Shown here: piece after piece, positions 1 to 9,876 of the stretch
Position numbering within the stretch: the first letter of the stretch is position 1
Layout: each line of letters starts with the position of its first letter
Translations under genes and position numbers: made by a program
Origin: Branchiostoma belcheri
Taxonomy: Eukaryota; Chordata; Leptocardii; Amphioxiformes; Branchiostomatidae
Assembly: GCF_001625305.1 (NCBI RefSeq)
Contig: NW_017803927.1
Span: 38,150-102,149, forward strand
DNA: 64,000 nucleotides
Reading direction: 5' to 3'
Notes under the pieces: generated by a model
What the model was told of the DNA's origin: nothing
What the model saw: the letters and a program-made list of their open reading frames with translations, nothing else
The model's database searches: none

Positions 1-93
1 ATTTTAAACAGCAAATGCTATGTAGACAAGGAATGCCAAATCTTAAAAAATAAAAACAAATATGTCTTGTATCAATGCAATAAGTCTACCTAC

Positions 94-192
94 CAAATTG
101 TCTCGTGCGTTCACATCTGCACCAGCTGTCAGTAAAGCTGACACAGTTTCATGGTTACCTCTCAGGGCTGCCCAGTGCAGGGGAGACTCTTG
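94..192 (-). CDS. Ankyrin gene exon 4, one complete repeat
   Basis: The exon is 99 bp, phase 0-0, preceded by TGTATTTTACAG and followed by GTAGGTAGAC. It encodes one canonical 33-residue ankyrin repeat, with LHWAALRGNHETVSALLTAG in the middle. Confidence 0.8.
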
Positions 193-1878
193 CTGTAAAA
201 TACATCAGATGGCTTTCAGCATGACGACAGGTTGGACAAATGTGCAGTTATTTTGTTGACAATTCTAACAAAATTTAGCAAGTAAACCGTTATGTAAAAG
301 ATGAATATCAAATCTTATAAGACATACAAATGTTTCGGAAATAAAGTAGTCAGTCCACCACCGTTATCGTTTCGTGCACATCTGCACCAGAACAGACAAA
401 AGTGCCCCATGAAATGTTGGTAACGGTGTTTGTGCTTGTGATATTTTAAACAGCAAATGTCAAATCCTACAAAATGGCACAAAGATAGTTCTTGTATCAC
501 AGCAATCAGTGTACCAACAACCATGTTCTGTGCTTTCACATCTGCACCAGCTGTCAGTAAAACTGACACAGGTCCCGTTGCACTGGGCAAAATAAATTTG
601 TCGGGCGCAAGCTGTACGACACATTTTTATCCGCCATGTAGAAAGAAGGAGGTATTCGGGCAGATTCGGGCTAAAAGCATGCAAAAGGAAGGGTACAACG
701 AAAACAAGTCCATAAAATTAAGCACTTCTAACGAAGAAACAAGGACTCAAACAACCGGAGCGGCAGGGTCAGGGTTCATGTGACGCAGCGCGACGCAGCC
801 TGCCACAGCCCGCCGCAGCAGTGGCACGCAGCGGGAGCCACAGTCCCTGTGTGTAAACCGAAAAGTCTCCTAGGCGATTTGGCGCCCGCCGCGCGTTTTG
901 ACGCCCGACAGATTTTTGTCCAGTGCAAACCGGGCCACATGGAGGGCATTATAGGCTGTCTGGTGCAGGGGAGAGTCTTGCTGTAAAACACATCAGATGG
1001 CCGTCAGCATGACAACAGCAAGAACAAATGTGCACTCATGGTGACTGTTCCAAGGGTAGTCAGCACATAAACAGCTATGTAGAAGATAAATGTCAAATAT
1101 TACAAAATGGTACAGAAATATTTCGGTTTGGCCCTCCTGCCTCTTGATTTTCATGGCACAGTCTTAAATGTTTCATCACCATATATAAGCAAAGTGACAA
1201 AAGACATGGCAACAAACCAAAGGGCCATCAGCAGCATTAGGGTTGACTCCCTCCGCTAACAGCTGCTTCACTCTGTCCGTGTCTCCTTCCCTTGCAGCCT
1301 TCCGCAGCGCCTATAGCGGCGGCAGACAGGAACAGGAGAAACACCTGTCAGCACTCAGTCAATCAGAACAACACTCAGCATGTGAGAAGATTCAACACCT
1401 ATCCCTTCATTTATCCGTCATACTGATATTTCACTTCCTTTCATGTCTCTCATTGTAAAGTTATAAAAAGATGTAGCATTTATCCCCTCTATTTGTGCAT
1501 AGCTCACAAATGTTTATTGTTTAACGGCCTATAGTATACAGACACATAACATGGCACAAACACATTTGAAAACAAACATCAAAGTATGTACAGATAAATG
1601 TAAAAAAAAGACTACCGAGCTGTCCTGTCGCAAGGAGGCCACCTTACGGTGGGCGGACCATCTACATAAGGCTAGAGAAAAAGGCCTGTTATAGATATAC
1701 ACCACCATATGTACTGTGGGACTTGTCTGTGTGTAACATCACTTCTATTTTTAAAATGTTTTCTTTACTCTACCTCCTCGTCTTCCTCCTCGTCCTCCGA
1801 ACTCGACTCTTCAGACCCGGAATCCTCTGACCCGGACCCCTCGTCTTCCTCTATTGTCTCCTGTTCTCTTCCGTCCAT
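94..1878 (-). CDS. Ankyrin-repeat protein gene, 5' part (runs off the left edge)
   Basis: Four exons can be joined in phase 0 on the minus strand. The first (1878-1774) starts with ATG and encodes 35 residues, mostly Glu, Asp and Ser, ending at a GTAGAG donor. The second (1310-1218) follows a CTATAG acceptor and reads ALRKAAREGDTDRVKQLLAE, a typical N-capping ankyrin repeat. A third repeat exon starts at 980 but is interrupted by a small transposon. The fourth (192-94) is exactly 99 bp, one 33-residue repeat with the LHWAALRG and LLTAGADVNA hallmarks. Ankyrin repeats bind partner proteins; the partner is unknown and the rest of the gene lies beyond base 1. Exons 3 and 4 and their flanking intron sequence resemble each other, which points to tandem exon duplication. 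The joins are inferred from splice signals and phase only. Confidence 0.75.
512..980 (-). pseudogene. Ankyrin gene exon 3, interrupted by a TIR element
   Basis: The 5' part, from an acceptor at 980, reads QDSPLH like exon 4. The 3' part below 571 reads VSVLLTAGADVKAQNM. Between them lies a 366-bp inverted-repeat element (571-936). The uninterrupted repeat would be about 33 codons and phase 0-0, so skipping the exon would keep the frame. As it stands the exon cannot encode a repeat. Confidence 0.6.
571..936. mobile_element. Short TIR DNA transposon (MITE) inside an ankyrin exon
   Basis: The ends are imperfect inverted repeats of about 35 bp. The left end begins GGTCCCGTTGCACTGG, and the right end read in reverse begins GGCCCGGTTTGCACTGG. 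Both run on to a shared TTTGTCGGGCG or CTGTCGGGCG. The interior is GC-rich and non-coding. A target duplication is not clear (ACA at most), so I do not assign a superfamily. Confidence 0.65.
1218..1310 (-). CDS. Ankyrin gene exon 2, first ankyrin repeat
   Basis: The acceptor CTATAG precedes GCG CTG CGG AAG. The exon is 93 bp, phase 0 at both ends, and encodes one repeat with EGDTDRVKQLLAEGVNPNAA. The donor is TTG|GTTTGT. Confidence 0.75.
1774..1878 (-). CDS. Ankyrin gene exon 1, acidic N-terminus
   Basis: The ATG at 1878-1876 opens 35 codons beginning MDGREQETIEEDEGSGSEDS and continuing with Ser/Glu/Asp runs. The donor at 1773 is GAG|GTAGAG in phase 0, matching the phase-0 acceptor of the next exon. 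Low-complexity acidic leaders are common but not diagnostic. Confidence 0.7.
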
Positions 1879-2408
1879 GCCTGGTCTGACCCTACAGATA
1901 GATACACACCACCTGCCTAGTGACACCTGTCGTAACTAAGACTAGATGGATCTAGTGCCTTCCTGTAGCGCAAAAACAGACACACAAATATATCATTTCT
2001 CTCCCTAAACAATATGATGGTAGTGGAACAGACCGAGCATCATGTACAGCGCGCTCAGGTTTACCCAGGATATACCTGATTTACAAATTATCATGGCCGC
2101 TAAAGCGTTTCCGAACACTGTAAATCAAACTGTACCAACAAAGGAGCGATAATTTCACAGCCATACAGACATAGCGTCAATACTTTCTAATTCATTCTAC
2201 ATCAACAGTTTATCTGTGTGCTGAAGGGCTGTGGTAAAAGCTTCTTTAGTTTTTGTACTTCAGGCCCTGCTACGTATGATGCACCCGTTACTTCCGGGTT
2301 TACCTGAAATTTTCCAGGTGTGCCTTGTGAGCGATTGGTAACCTTTTCCCAGTCTTTAATATCTCTGTAAGGTTGTCGGACGCTCCAGGAACTGAAGCCT
2401 CTTGGTTC

Positions 2409-2416
2409 TGACGTCA
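2409..2416. promoter_or_regulatory. Palindromic CRE-like site TGACGTCA
   Basis: A perfect cAMP-response-element octamer sits in a CpG-richer stretch (about 2200-2600) upstream of the ankyrin gene start codon. This stretch is the best candidate for its promoter or 5' UTR. The octamer alone is weak evidence of function. Confidence 0.3.
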
Positions 2417-2689
2417 CAAGACGTACAGGTGAGTTCTCACGGCGTCTTGAAGACAGAGCAGGTCCGTTACGTCCGCAGGTGAGAAGGGCAAATAAGCTTC
2501 GGTAGGTCTCCCATGATTCATAGCGCACGCGATGACGTACTCCGTAGTAACGGGGTGAATGACCTCAGGACGATTTGCCGGTATATTGGCTGTGGTTAGT
2601 GTGGGACGGGTATATCTTGGATGATTTTTAACCTTATATAATATATCGTGTATATCGTGTATATCGTAGATAAATGTTAACCTTATATA

Positions 2690-2841
2690 TCGTGTATATC
2701 TTAGATGTTTCTTATACTTATATATCGTGTATATCTTAGATGTTTCTTATACTTATATATCGTGTATATCTTAGATGTTTCTTATACTTATATATCGTGT
2801 ATATCTTAGATGTTTCTTATACTTATATATCGTGTATATCT
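2690..2841. repeat. 35-bp AT-rich minisatellite
   Basis: About four units with a 35-bp period, each containing TTAGATGTTTCTTATACTTA followed by TATATCGTGTATATC. Degenerate units extend left to about 2640. Long ORFs here are repeat artefacts. Confidence 0.85.
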
Positions 2842-3309
2842 TCCCCAAGTAATTTAGCACAAAGCTTTTACAATACATTCCTTCATTCTTTATTTCAGGT
2901 AAAAACCCATTTAACACATGTGGGTTTAACTCATCATTTAACTCATCATTAAAATAATACAAAAACTCTACAGACATACAAATAAAACAGGAAGAAACCT
3001 AAAGCATAATAAATGGTAGGTCTTCCGAAAGAATGAATTCCTGTAAAAGACATCGGAATGTATTAAGCGACGGATATTTCGATTGTTGCGTTGTTGGAGG
3101 AAAATAATCTTTTTAGAAAAGAATAACAAATCCTCCTCTACCTGGTTTCAAATGTGTCAATTTAGTGACAAACATTTCATTCGCACTGCATCGCCGAGGT
3201 GAATTCATAATGATTCTAAAACAATTGTTATAAGCCACTCGGCACTTCGACAGAACACCTGACAATACATGACTCTTCCACTGAATTCAACCATTGCCAC
3301 TTTTTATAC

Positions 3310-3500
3310 ATGATAATGAATGAAGACCTTTATTGTACATGTTTGCCCCATTGGGCTATGCACAGGTCACATGTTAAGAAATTTAAACTCTGTATAGGTG
3401 TAAATATTAACACGTTATTTCGACTTCCTCTCGCTTCTCGGGTATTATTATATGATTTGGAAGTTATGTATTTTAGACTGAGCAATAGCACTGTGCAGTG
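3310..3500 (-). mobile_element. LINE 3' end fragment
   Basis: Near-copy of the tail of the LINE fragment at 3560-3945. It shares the AATGAATGAAGACCTTTATTG terminus in reverse and a similar CACAGGTCAC stretch. No coding capacity remains. Confidence 0.5.
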
Positions 3501-3559
3501 CAGTGGTTAGGATTCAATCATTGATCGTGTGCTAGCGTGTGTTTGCACAAGCTCTCTCG

Positions 3560-3945
3560 TTAATTGAATGAATGAAGACCTTTATTGCACATTTCTGCCA
3601 CACTTGGCTAAGTACAGATCACAACAAAACAAGATGAATGAACACGGTTAACAGATACAAAATTAATTAAATAACTATCGTTATATAAATTCAACTTCTC
3701 CTCGCTTTTCGGTTATTGTAGAGATAAAGGTACAGATCTGTTTTCCGATGGGTGGTTTGTCTAGTCGCATTAGGAATATGAATTTTTCTACACTACTTAA
3801 ATGCATGAAATAGGGGAATAGGTGTTGTACCAACATATACAGTTCATTTCTCTCTTTGCTATACAGTTCACATTCTGTTACAAAATGGCTAATGACCCCT
3901 ACCCCTTGGGGGCGGCAATTTTGAGGCGGGCGGGCGGCCGCCATG
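3560..3945 (-). mobile_element. Non-LTR retrotransposon 3' end, CR1/L2-like
   Basis: The minus strand carries an ORF tail (3944-3681) with HFVTECELYSKERNELYMLV, which resembles the extreme C-terminus of CR1-like LINE reverse transcriptase proteins (the His-x4-Cys-x2-Tyr-x2-Glu-Arg pattern). It is followed by a short 3' UTR ending in TTCATTCATTCAA. The element is strongly 5'-truncated. Family assignment is from pattern memory. Confidence 0.55.
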
Positions 3946-4736
3946 AGCGCGGTTAGTCATGTGCTAATCATGTGATAATGAACAACTAATAGACCTCATT
4001 CCAGATACAGTCGCCATATATATTCCGTGATTCTATTCTCGCGAGAGCACATCCCTGGCACGAAAGCGAGGCCCCGTGGGTTCGCGGATTCCCTGTAGTA
4101 CTGGCGTTCTAACACAGGGCAAAGACCGGTAATGGACTGTCCCATTGAAATGTATGATATATGGAAAACATGTAAGAAAGAAGGTGTGAAAAGTCACCTG
4201 CCAGAGTGAAACTGCATCAAAAGCACACATTCATAGGGTCACTCGGCCTCTAAACTGTCAATTTTGTTGATACAAAAAAAATCCTATACTGCTAAAGACA
4301 TTTAAACGCAAGCACAAACTTTCAGAAGTGACCTCTGACCTCTATCACCAGCTGTAGATAGCATGGAAACTCAGGACCTCTTTTCTGGCCTGGACACACC
4401 AAACATGACACAAACTCCATTTTGTTTTACATAATCAAATGCAAATAACCCTTACCTATAACATCCAGCTCCAAAAAAGCAACAGATCCCAACATTAAGA
4501 AATTTTATACTGTTTTTGTACATGCAAAAATCTTACACACTTGGGGCCCTCTGGGCATGCGTGCAATCCTGGCATTTGCCCCACAGTCGATGGCGATGCT
4601 CCAACGATCTCCAACTTCAACGCTGAGTTTTGCCCGTCCAGTGTAAAATATAGTTTTTGTGAAATAGAACGAATCTAAACATTGAGTTGCCGGGCGTGAT
4701 GCAAACAAAACAAACCTCATACAATAGCCAATTATT

Positions 4737-5520
4737 ATGGGTTCACCACACCACGAAGTGGTGGTGAACCCATATTGCTTTTTCTGATGTTTCTTCTCCT
4801 TCTCCTTCTCCTCCTCCTCCTGCCATATCTTTAAATGGATTTAGCTTCTTCATTTTAGGGCCTAAGGTCCTGAAAATTGGTATGGAGGTACAGTGGGCAA
4901 ATACCCCTAGGCGTTTTTTAAATTTTTGTGATACAGGCTTTTAGAATGGTTTTATTTGAGTGTTATAGCAAATGTATTACTGTGTTAGTGTGCCGTGTTT
5001 ACCACGTCTGGGCATGAGTCATCACAATGGAATGCAGGGCATCAACCAATAGGCATGCAGCTTTCCTCTATACTTCTTGCTGATTGGCTGTTGGGATTTA
5101 ACTTGATTAACACCCGCACAGAGCATTTCCACCTGCACAGAGCATTTCTTGCTGATTGGCTGTTGGGATTTAACTTGATTAACACCTGCACAGAGCATTT
5201 CCATACTGACAGTATGTCTTTATTCAAGTGTTTTGGTAGGTATTTCAAGCTTTTCTGCTCCAGCATTGGAATGCGGGGCTTGAACGTTTTTTATTTTATT
5301 TTGAAAATCAACAGTTTGCATTATGCAATTAAAAATCCTAACCAATAAAGTAGGGAATAGCTATCCAACTGTTGTTTTAGTTGTATGTTACTTCATACTA
5401 TAGTTATATCAATGTAAATCATTGTTTTCCCTTGTGTTTCTCATTCTTTCCCTGCCATGTGGTAAAATGTGGTGAACCCATCGCTGTATTTGCTCCAAAG
5501 CAAATATTGGCCTTTCTAGT
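4737..5520 (+). mobile_element. Helitron/Helentron-like non-autonomous element, copy 1
   Basis: About 780 bp, nearly the same sequence as 42331-43127 in the same orientation. The 5' end is a long hairpin (ATGGGTTCACCAC pairing with GTGGTGAACCCAT). The 3' end has the hairpin ATTTGCT-CCAA-AGCAAAT about ten bases before CTAGT, the classic Helitron terminus layout. Near 5100-5200 a segment of about 65 bp with GCTGATTGGCTGTTGGGATT is duplicated in tandem. No transposase is present. The ORF at 4995-5348 lies inside the repeat and is not a gene. Confidence 0.7.
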
Positions 5521-6385
5521 TAACTACTGTAACCACAAGGATAAAGATATTTAAACATCATAACGGCATCTTAAAACTCGTTCCAAAAGGCGATGTTTTT
5601 TTCCGATGCCCCCCTCCCCATTTGATCGACATACATTTCCCTCGTTGTGTGCACACTGCAGAACCAAAACACGGTGAACACACGAAAAAAAAAACTGCCT
5701 GGACAAAACGGAAGTAAAGTTCAAAACGATTTTACTCAAATAAATTGCCCCCCCCCGTTTACCTATCAAATATATGTTCCAATCATCATGGCCATGAAAA
5801 CTTCACCTTGTAAACTTTACAGTACAGTAGCGACACCTGGCGAAATAGAGCTGAAGCGTGTGAGATTTTGCTTTACGGAAAATGACCGTTTTTTGGCGAC
5901 GCCTCGGGAATTTTTACGAGCGTGTTTTTAAAGTGGCATCACTTAGATTTTTAAGTTTTGTCGAAATACTTTCTGAGTACATTTTTGGCTGAAATAATGC
6001 GCTGTTAATCGTTTTCAGCGGTATTTTTTTTTTGCCTGTGGCCAGTTCAGGGGTCCCGGGGGAGATCTGTAAAGCGCAGCTGCCTCGCCAGGTGGCACCT
6101 GTCCAACAACAGCTGCAGGGGTCACCTGATTCATGCCATGACGTCACAACGCCTTTGACTAGAGCACGAGACCGCTGCGAAAGTGGGCATGTAAAATGGT
6201 TTACCGGCGCATTTAAGCCCCGTGTGGTGAATTTGGGGCCTTAATAGATGTAATTTGAAGCATGTAAATATTTTGGAAGGCAGCTGTACCGTATACTGTT
6301 GCCTCACAGAAATGGAATCTGGCACCTGTGTCAGGTCAGCTGTAGGAAGTCTACCACCAGCTGAATCAGACAATAATTAGTGTCC

Positions 6386-6393
6386 TATATATA
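6386..6393 (+). promoter_or_regulatory. TATA box of the U6 gene
   Basis: TATATATA lies 24-31 bases before the U6 start at 6417, the spacing expected of a type 3 Pol III promoter. A proximal sequence element should lie further upstream, but I cannot identify it with confidence. Confidence 0.55.
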
Positions 6394-6416
6394 CAGCAGT
6401 GACTCATTGTACAGTC

Positions 6417-6432
6417 GTGTTCGCTTCGGCAA

Positions 6433-6473
<41 letters not shown>

Positions 6474-6486
6474 GGCCCCCTGCGCA
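6417..6486 (+). ncRNA. RNU6: U6 spliceosomal snRNA, 5' segment (gene interrupted)
   Basis: The sequence follows eukaryotic U6 almost base for base: the 5' stem-loop TTCGCTTCGGCAACACATA, then the ACAGAGA box within GATACAGAGAAGATTAGCAT, then ATGGCCCCCTGCGCA. It stops matching at the GCGCA. The remaining U6 sequence resumes at 7693. U6 is the catalytic-core snRNA of the spliceosome; this locus cannot make it intact. A TTTTT terminator exists only after the distal half. Confidence 0.85.
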
Positions 6487-6499
6487 CAAGCTGGGGGAT
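6482..6499. repeat. 18-bp direct repeat, left copy (target-site duplication)
   Basis: GCGCACAAGCTGGGGGAT occurs here and again, identically, at 7675-7692. The two copies bracket the sequence that splits U6. Confidence 0.8.
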
Positions 6500-6651
6500 A
6501 AGGGTCTCTATCACGGGGGGAAAAGAAAGGAAAGGAAGGGGGAAAAGGGGGGGAAAGAGGAGAGAAAAGAGGAAGGAGTTTTATTCTATTAATTGTTGAA
6601 TAATTGTTGAATGATAATTCCATAATTGATGATTTTCATGTTTTTGAACTG

Positions 6652-6653
<2 letters not shown>

Positions 6654-6689
<36 letters not shown>

Positions 6690-6710
6690 ACACACATACA
6701 CACACACACA

Positions 6711-6747
<37 letters not shown>
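6654..6747. repeat. CA microsatellite
   Basis: About 90 bp of (CA)n with a few TA interruptions. ORFs over it on either strand are artefacts. Confidence 0.95.
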
Positions 6748-7074
6748 TATAATATTCTCCTAGAATACTAATACCAGAAAAGAAAGGTACAGATCTAAGC
6801 ATCAAAAACTTACTGTGAATTTGAATCTACGTGCTGGGTTCAGGTTCAGCCTCAAGGGGGTGATGGCTTGACTTTGCACCAGGGGCTAATGGCAACAGGG
6901 ATGAAAACAAATCACTGCATTATTCTGCTGGAATGACAGATAACAGTCAGTGGTTGTTCACGAGTATGCAGAATGCCAAAGACCTAAACAATACATCATG
7001 TGATAGGAAATACAATTCAAGAAAGATAATGAAAGAAAGGTACCTTGGCCTGGTCAGCACACACCATGTCTCCT

Positions 7075-7330
7075 CCAGCCAGGGGGTCAGCGGTGCTGGT
7101 TCCAGGGAGGGGGTCAGCGGTGCTGGTTCCAGGGAAGGGGTCAGCGGTGCTGGTTCCAGGGAGGGGGTCAGCGGTGCTGGTTCCAGGGGAGGGGGTCAGC
7201 GGTGCTGGTTCCAGGGAGGGGGTCAGCGGTGCTGGTTCCAGGGAGGGGGTAAGCGGTGCTGGTTCCAGGGAGGGGGTCAGCGGTGCTGGTTCCAGGGAGG
7301 GGGTCAGCGGTGCTGGTTCCAGGTAGGCGG
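7075..7330. repeat. 27-bp GC-rich minisatellite
   Basis: About ten units of 27 bp containing GGTCAGCGGTGCTGGTTCCA. The unit is a multiple of three, so all frames stay open. On the minus strand it reads repeats of LEPAPLTPS and, after one 28-bp unit, PGTSTADPL. One unit near 7185 has an extra G, which shifts the frame. It could lie in an exon bounded by AATAG|GTACC and AAG|GTACCT, but no family is recognisable. Confidence 0.85.
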
Positions 7331-7692
7331 TCACCTGGCACCCTCCCTCCACCTGCACTTGGTACCTATTCACAAAAGCAAAGTTGCAAACTTTCATTAA
7401 GCAACAAGTGTAGCAGATCAAAATTGTAGAAAAACCTTGGCTGCAATCGTTAACGGAGAGACGCTTTGTTAGGTAAGTTAGTTGCAAATCATAAATTTTG
7501 GGATACTTACAAAATGTATATAACAAATAACCTACCTGGTGAAAACCACAGTTGCAAACTAGTGGCCTTCCGAAGAAGTCACAGCTGGAACTTCTGTTCG
7601 CTTGCTTGGGACAAGCATCGATCTTCTTCATGTTCCAAATGTTCCAAAATTTGGAGACACACGGGGGAAAATTAGCGCACAAGCTGGGGGAT

Positions 7693-7732
7693 GCGCACGG
7701 ACACGCAAATTCGTGAAGCGTTCCATATTTTT
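7693..7732 (+). ncRNA. RNU6: U6 spliceosomal snRNA, 3' segment (gene interrupted)
   Basis: GCGCACGGACACGCAAATTC, then GTGAAGCGTTCCATATTTTT, matches the 3' part of U6, including the 3' stem-loop sequence and the terminal T run that serves as Pol III terminator. It continues the segment that stops at 6486. Confidence 0.85.
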
Positions 7733-8394
7733 ATACACTTTCGTCGTCTTTTCACTAGTAGTTACGTAATCATTTCGTCTTGTGCTGTAACAGGTGCATG
7801 CATGCTTCCGGGTCACAATTTTCATCTTTTCAAGTCCAAACAAACATTTGAGGACTGGATTGTTGATTTATTTTCTTACAACGTGTACTCTCTAGCAAAA
7901 TTCAGAAAACAAATTCAACTATTATATCAAACAACAAAAAAATCAAGCTTTTCCACGAAAGAAGGAATTGTTGTCTGCCTGTTATTATAGTTACACGCCG
8001 CTAGGTGTCTCTCATATCACGTCGATATACTAGTAACCTATAGCACGGGTAAGACGCGCCAGCAGTTTAAAACTGTAGAGTTAACTCTCACTCCAAGAAA
8101 ATGCATTTTACCTTAATCTGTGTTTACTTCGTGTCTTTGTATCGATGACAATATCGATATGTGATGTTCGTCAATCGTATATATATATCAACGATATATC
8201 GACAATATCGATATATTGTCTTACATACCCCCAAGCGCGCTATGACACCGCCGCCAAGTTAGAACAACGCCGCCCTCTCATTGGCCAATTGGTCAATTTG
8301 AAGTCTAAAATATACTTAGAGCACTGCTAGGTCCCCTAGGCAATAGGGATCCTGGATTTTTAGTGATTATATCCACATAGTAGCATACTTGTGA

Positions 8395-8434
8395 GTTAGT
8401 GCACCTCTCTCCCTTGGGGTAGAGGTGCACTAAC
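8395..8434. repeat. Perfect 14-bp-arm hairpin
   Basis: GTTAGTGCACCTCT pairs with AGAGGTGCACTAAC across a 12-base loop. It is part of a cluster of palindromes. Confidence 0.8.
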
Positions 8435-8652
8435 TAACCAGCCGCCCTCTTCTCAGCCAACCAGTGAGCTGGAATTGGTCCCTCTCTAGGGACAGAGGTG
8501 CTCTAACTAACCGAATAAATTACACTATGTTGGACCCGCCCATTGTTATTTCCATGGAAACAACAACTGGCCAATGGCAGTGTCCAGCTTTCTGCCCTGG
8601 GGAATCAGAGGAGACTGACCGGCTCATCACCACACATGGTTTGACTCTTCTT

Positions 8653-8732
8653 GGAGTTGTTTGGCTGTCCATCTGGGCTGATTAACGACCTAGCGGTCGT
8701 TAATCAGCCCAGATGGACAACCAAACAACTCC
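8653..8732. repeat. 38-bp-arm near-perfect hairpin, 4-base loop
   Basis: The two 38-base arms, starting GGAGTTGTTTGG and ending CCAAACAACTCC, are complementary except at one position. They are separated only by TAGC. Confidence 0.9.
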
Positions 8733-8835
8733 TCGAAACAAGACAAAAAGTGACACTAAACAAAGATTCATAAAGCAAAATCAAGTTCTAGTGGATGGAG
8801 TTGATCAACTTCGGGGACCTAGAAGTGCTCTAAGT

Positions 8836-9000
8836 TAGATAGAGTACGGTTTGAGGCTTAATACTCGGATTTAGAACTGCCCGCCCAACCTCGGGGATTT
8901 CATGTCACCCTCGGCCTCCGGCCTCGGGAGACATGAAATCCCCTTGGTGGGCGGGGCAGTTCTAAATCCTCATAGTCAGCCTCAAACCGTGCTCTATCTA
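8836..9000. repeat. 165-bp long palindrome
   Basis: Almost the whole segment folds on itself around 8915. The outer arms carry TAGATAGAGTACGGTTTGAGG and its complement; the inner arms carry GGGGATTTCATGTC and GACATGAAATCCCC. It looks like a fold-back element. Confidence 0.85.
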
Positions 9001-9067
9001 TTACTTAGTAATGGCCCTCGCTCGACAAGTTTAGGACAATGCCGCCGTCTGATTGGTCAATCTGTTC

Positions 9068-9290
9068 TGCGGCCGTGCAGCGGCAGAGTGCTCGACTCGA
9101 AACCAAGAGGTCCCGGGCTCGAGTCCCGACATGCCACCGATCTTGTGCCCTTGGGAAAGGCACTTTACACGACATCCCTCACTTCGCTAAGGTGAAAATG
9201 AGTATTGCATTGTCCCGTGTTAGTGGCGGCATTAACATAAGTTGAAAAAACTTGAGTGTGCCGTCACCACGTCTTGTGATTACATGTTGG
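9068..9290 (+). mobile_element. tRNA-derived SINE, copy 1
   Basis: The head looks like a tRNA with an A-box-like GCAGCGGCAGAGTGCTCGAC and a B-box-like GGGCTCGAGTCCC. It is followed by a body with TTGTGCCCTTGGGAAAGGCA and a tail with AACTTGAGTGTGCCGTCACC. The second copy at 48030-48262 aligns along the whole length, showing a dispersed family. Confidence 0.75.
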
Positions 9291-9876
9291 AATATGAAAA
9301 AAAAACTATAAGGAGAAAAAAACGCGTTCCTTGGAATTATTTAAAAAAAAAACTGGTAACGCCTGTTCATCAAAAGTGAATCTAAACTAGAGAAGTAACG
9401 CAAATGCATAATGTTTACCTTCGGACATGGTCTGCCCTGTTAATTTCTAATCAAACATATTCACATACATGTACTATTAGTATATGGTGACAGGAGCAGA
9501 GCAGAAGTTTGCAACATTATGTAACCCAACACCAGTCACCATGGTGACAGACGTCAACAATTCATGTCATTGGCCAGGTCAGAGGTTAGTGTTTGGAGAA
9601 GAAGAAGAGGAAGAGGAAATTGAGTAAAAACAATATGTTTCCTTCGGTAAACATAAGTATTTGCCATTCGTCGGATCACTACAGCGGAGCTCGCGACTGC
9701 GGCGGTTCGACTGGCACATCTGCGCACGTTCTGGAACGCGTCTTATTGTTCCTCGTCTTGGGCGGCGGGCATTATGACGGAAGAAAGAGGTGTACAACCA
9801 TACGTGTGAAGCTATCGTCAAATAAACACGTACTAGTTACAGCTCTGGTTTTTCAGTTCGAAAAACTTTATCCAAA

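Larger units (their letters stand above)
6500..7692. mobile_element. 1.2-kb insertion splitting the U6 gene
   Basis: The insert is flanked by the 18-bp duplication. It contains a polypurine run (6515-6585), a long CA microsatellite, a 27-bp GC-rich minisatellite and, on the minus strand, exon-like pieces. One is MKKIDACPKQANRSSSCDFF running to a CAG|GTAGGT donor near 7540; another is an acceptor near 7363 leading into the minisatellite. It may be a captured gene fragment. I recognise no transposase or reverse transcriptase. Confidence 0.5.

Noticed and set aside
2202..2528. 108-residue minus-strand ORF upstream of the ankyrin gene
   Set aside because: No family resemblance; the region looks like CpG-rich promoter or 5' UTR sequence.
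4995..5348. 117-residue ORF with duplicated LADWLLGFNLINT
   Set aside because: Lies inside a dispersed Helitron-like repeat, also present at 42676-42939; no sign of selection for coding.
6581..6805. ORF on the minus strand rich in Val and Cys
   Set aside because: Translation of a CA microsatellite.
9075..9150. Possible tRNA gene
   Set aside because: A and B boxes are present, but the sequence continues into a body shared with 48030-48262, so it is a SINE head.
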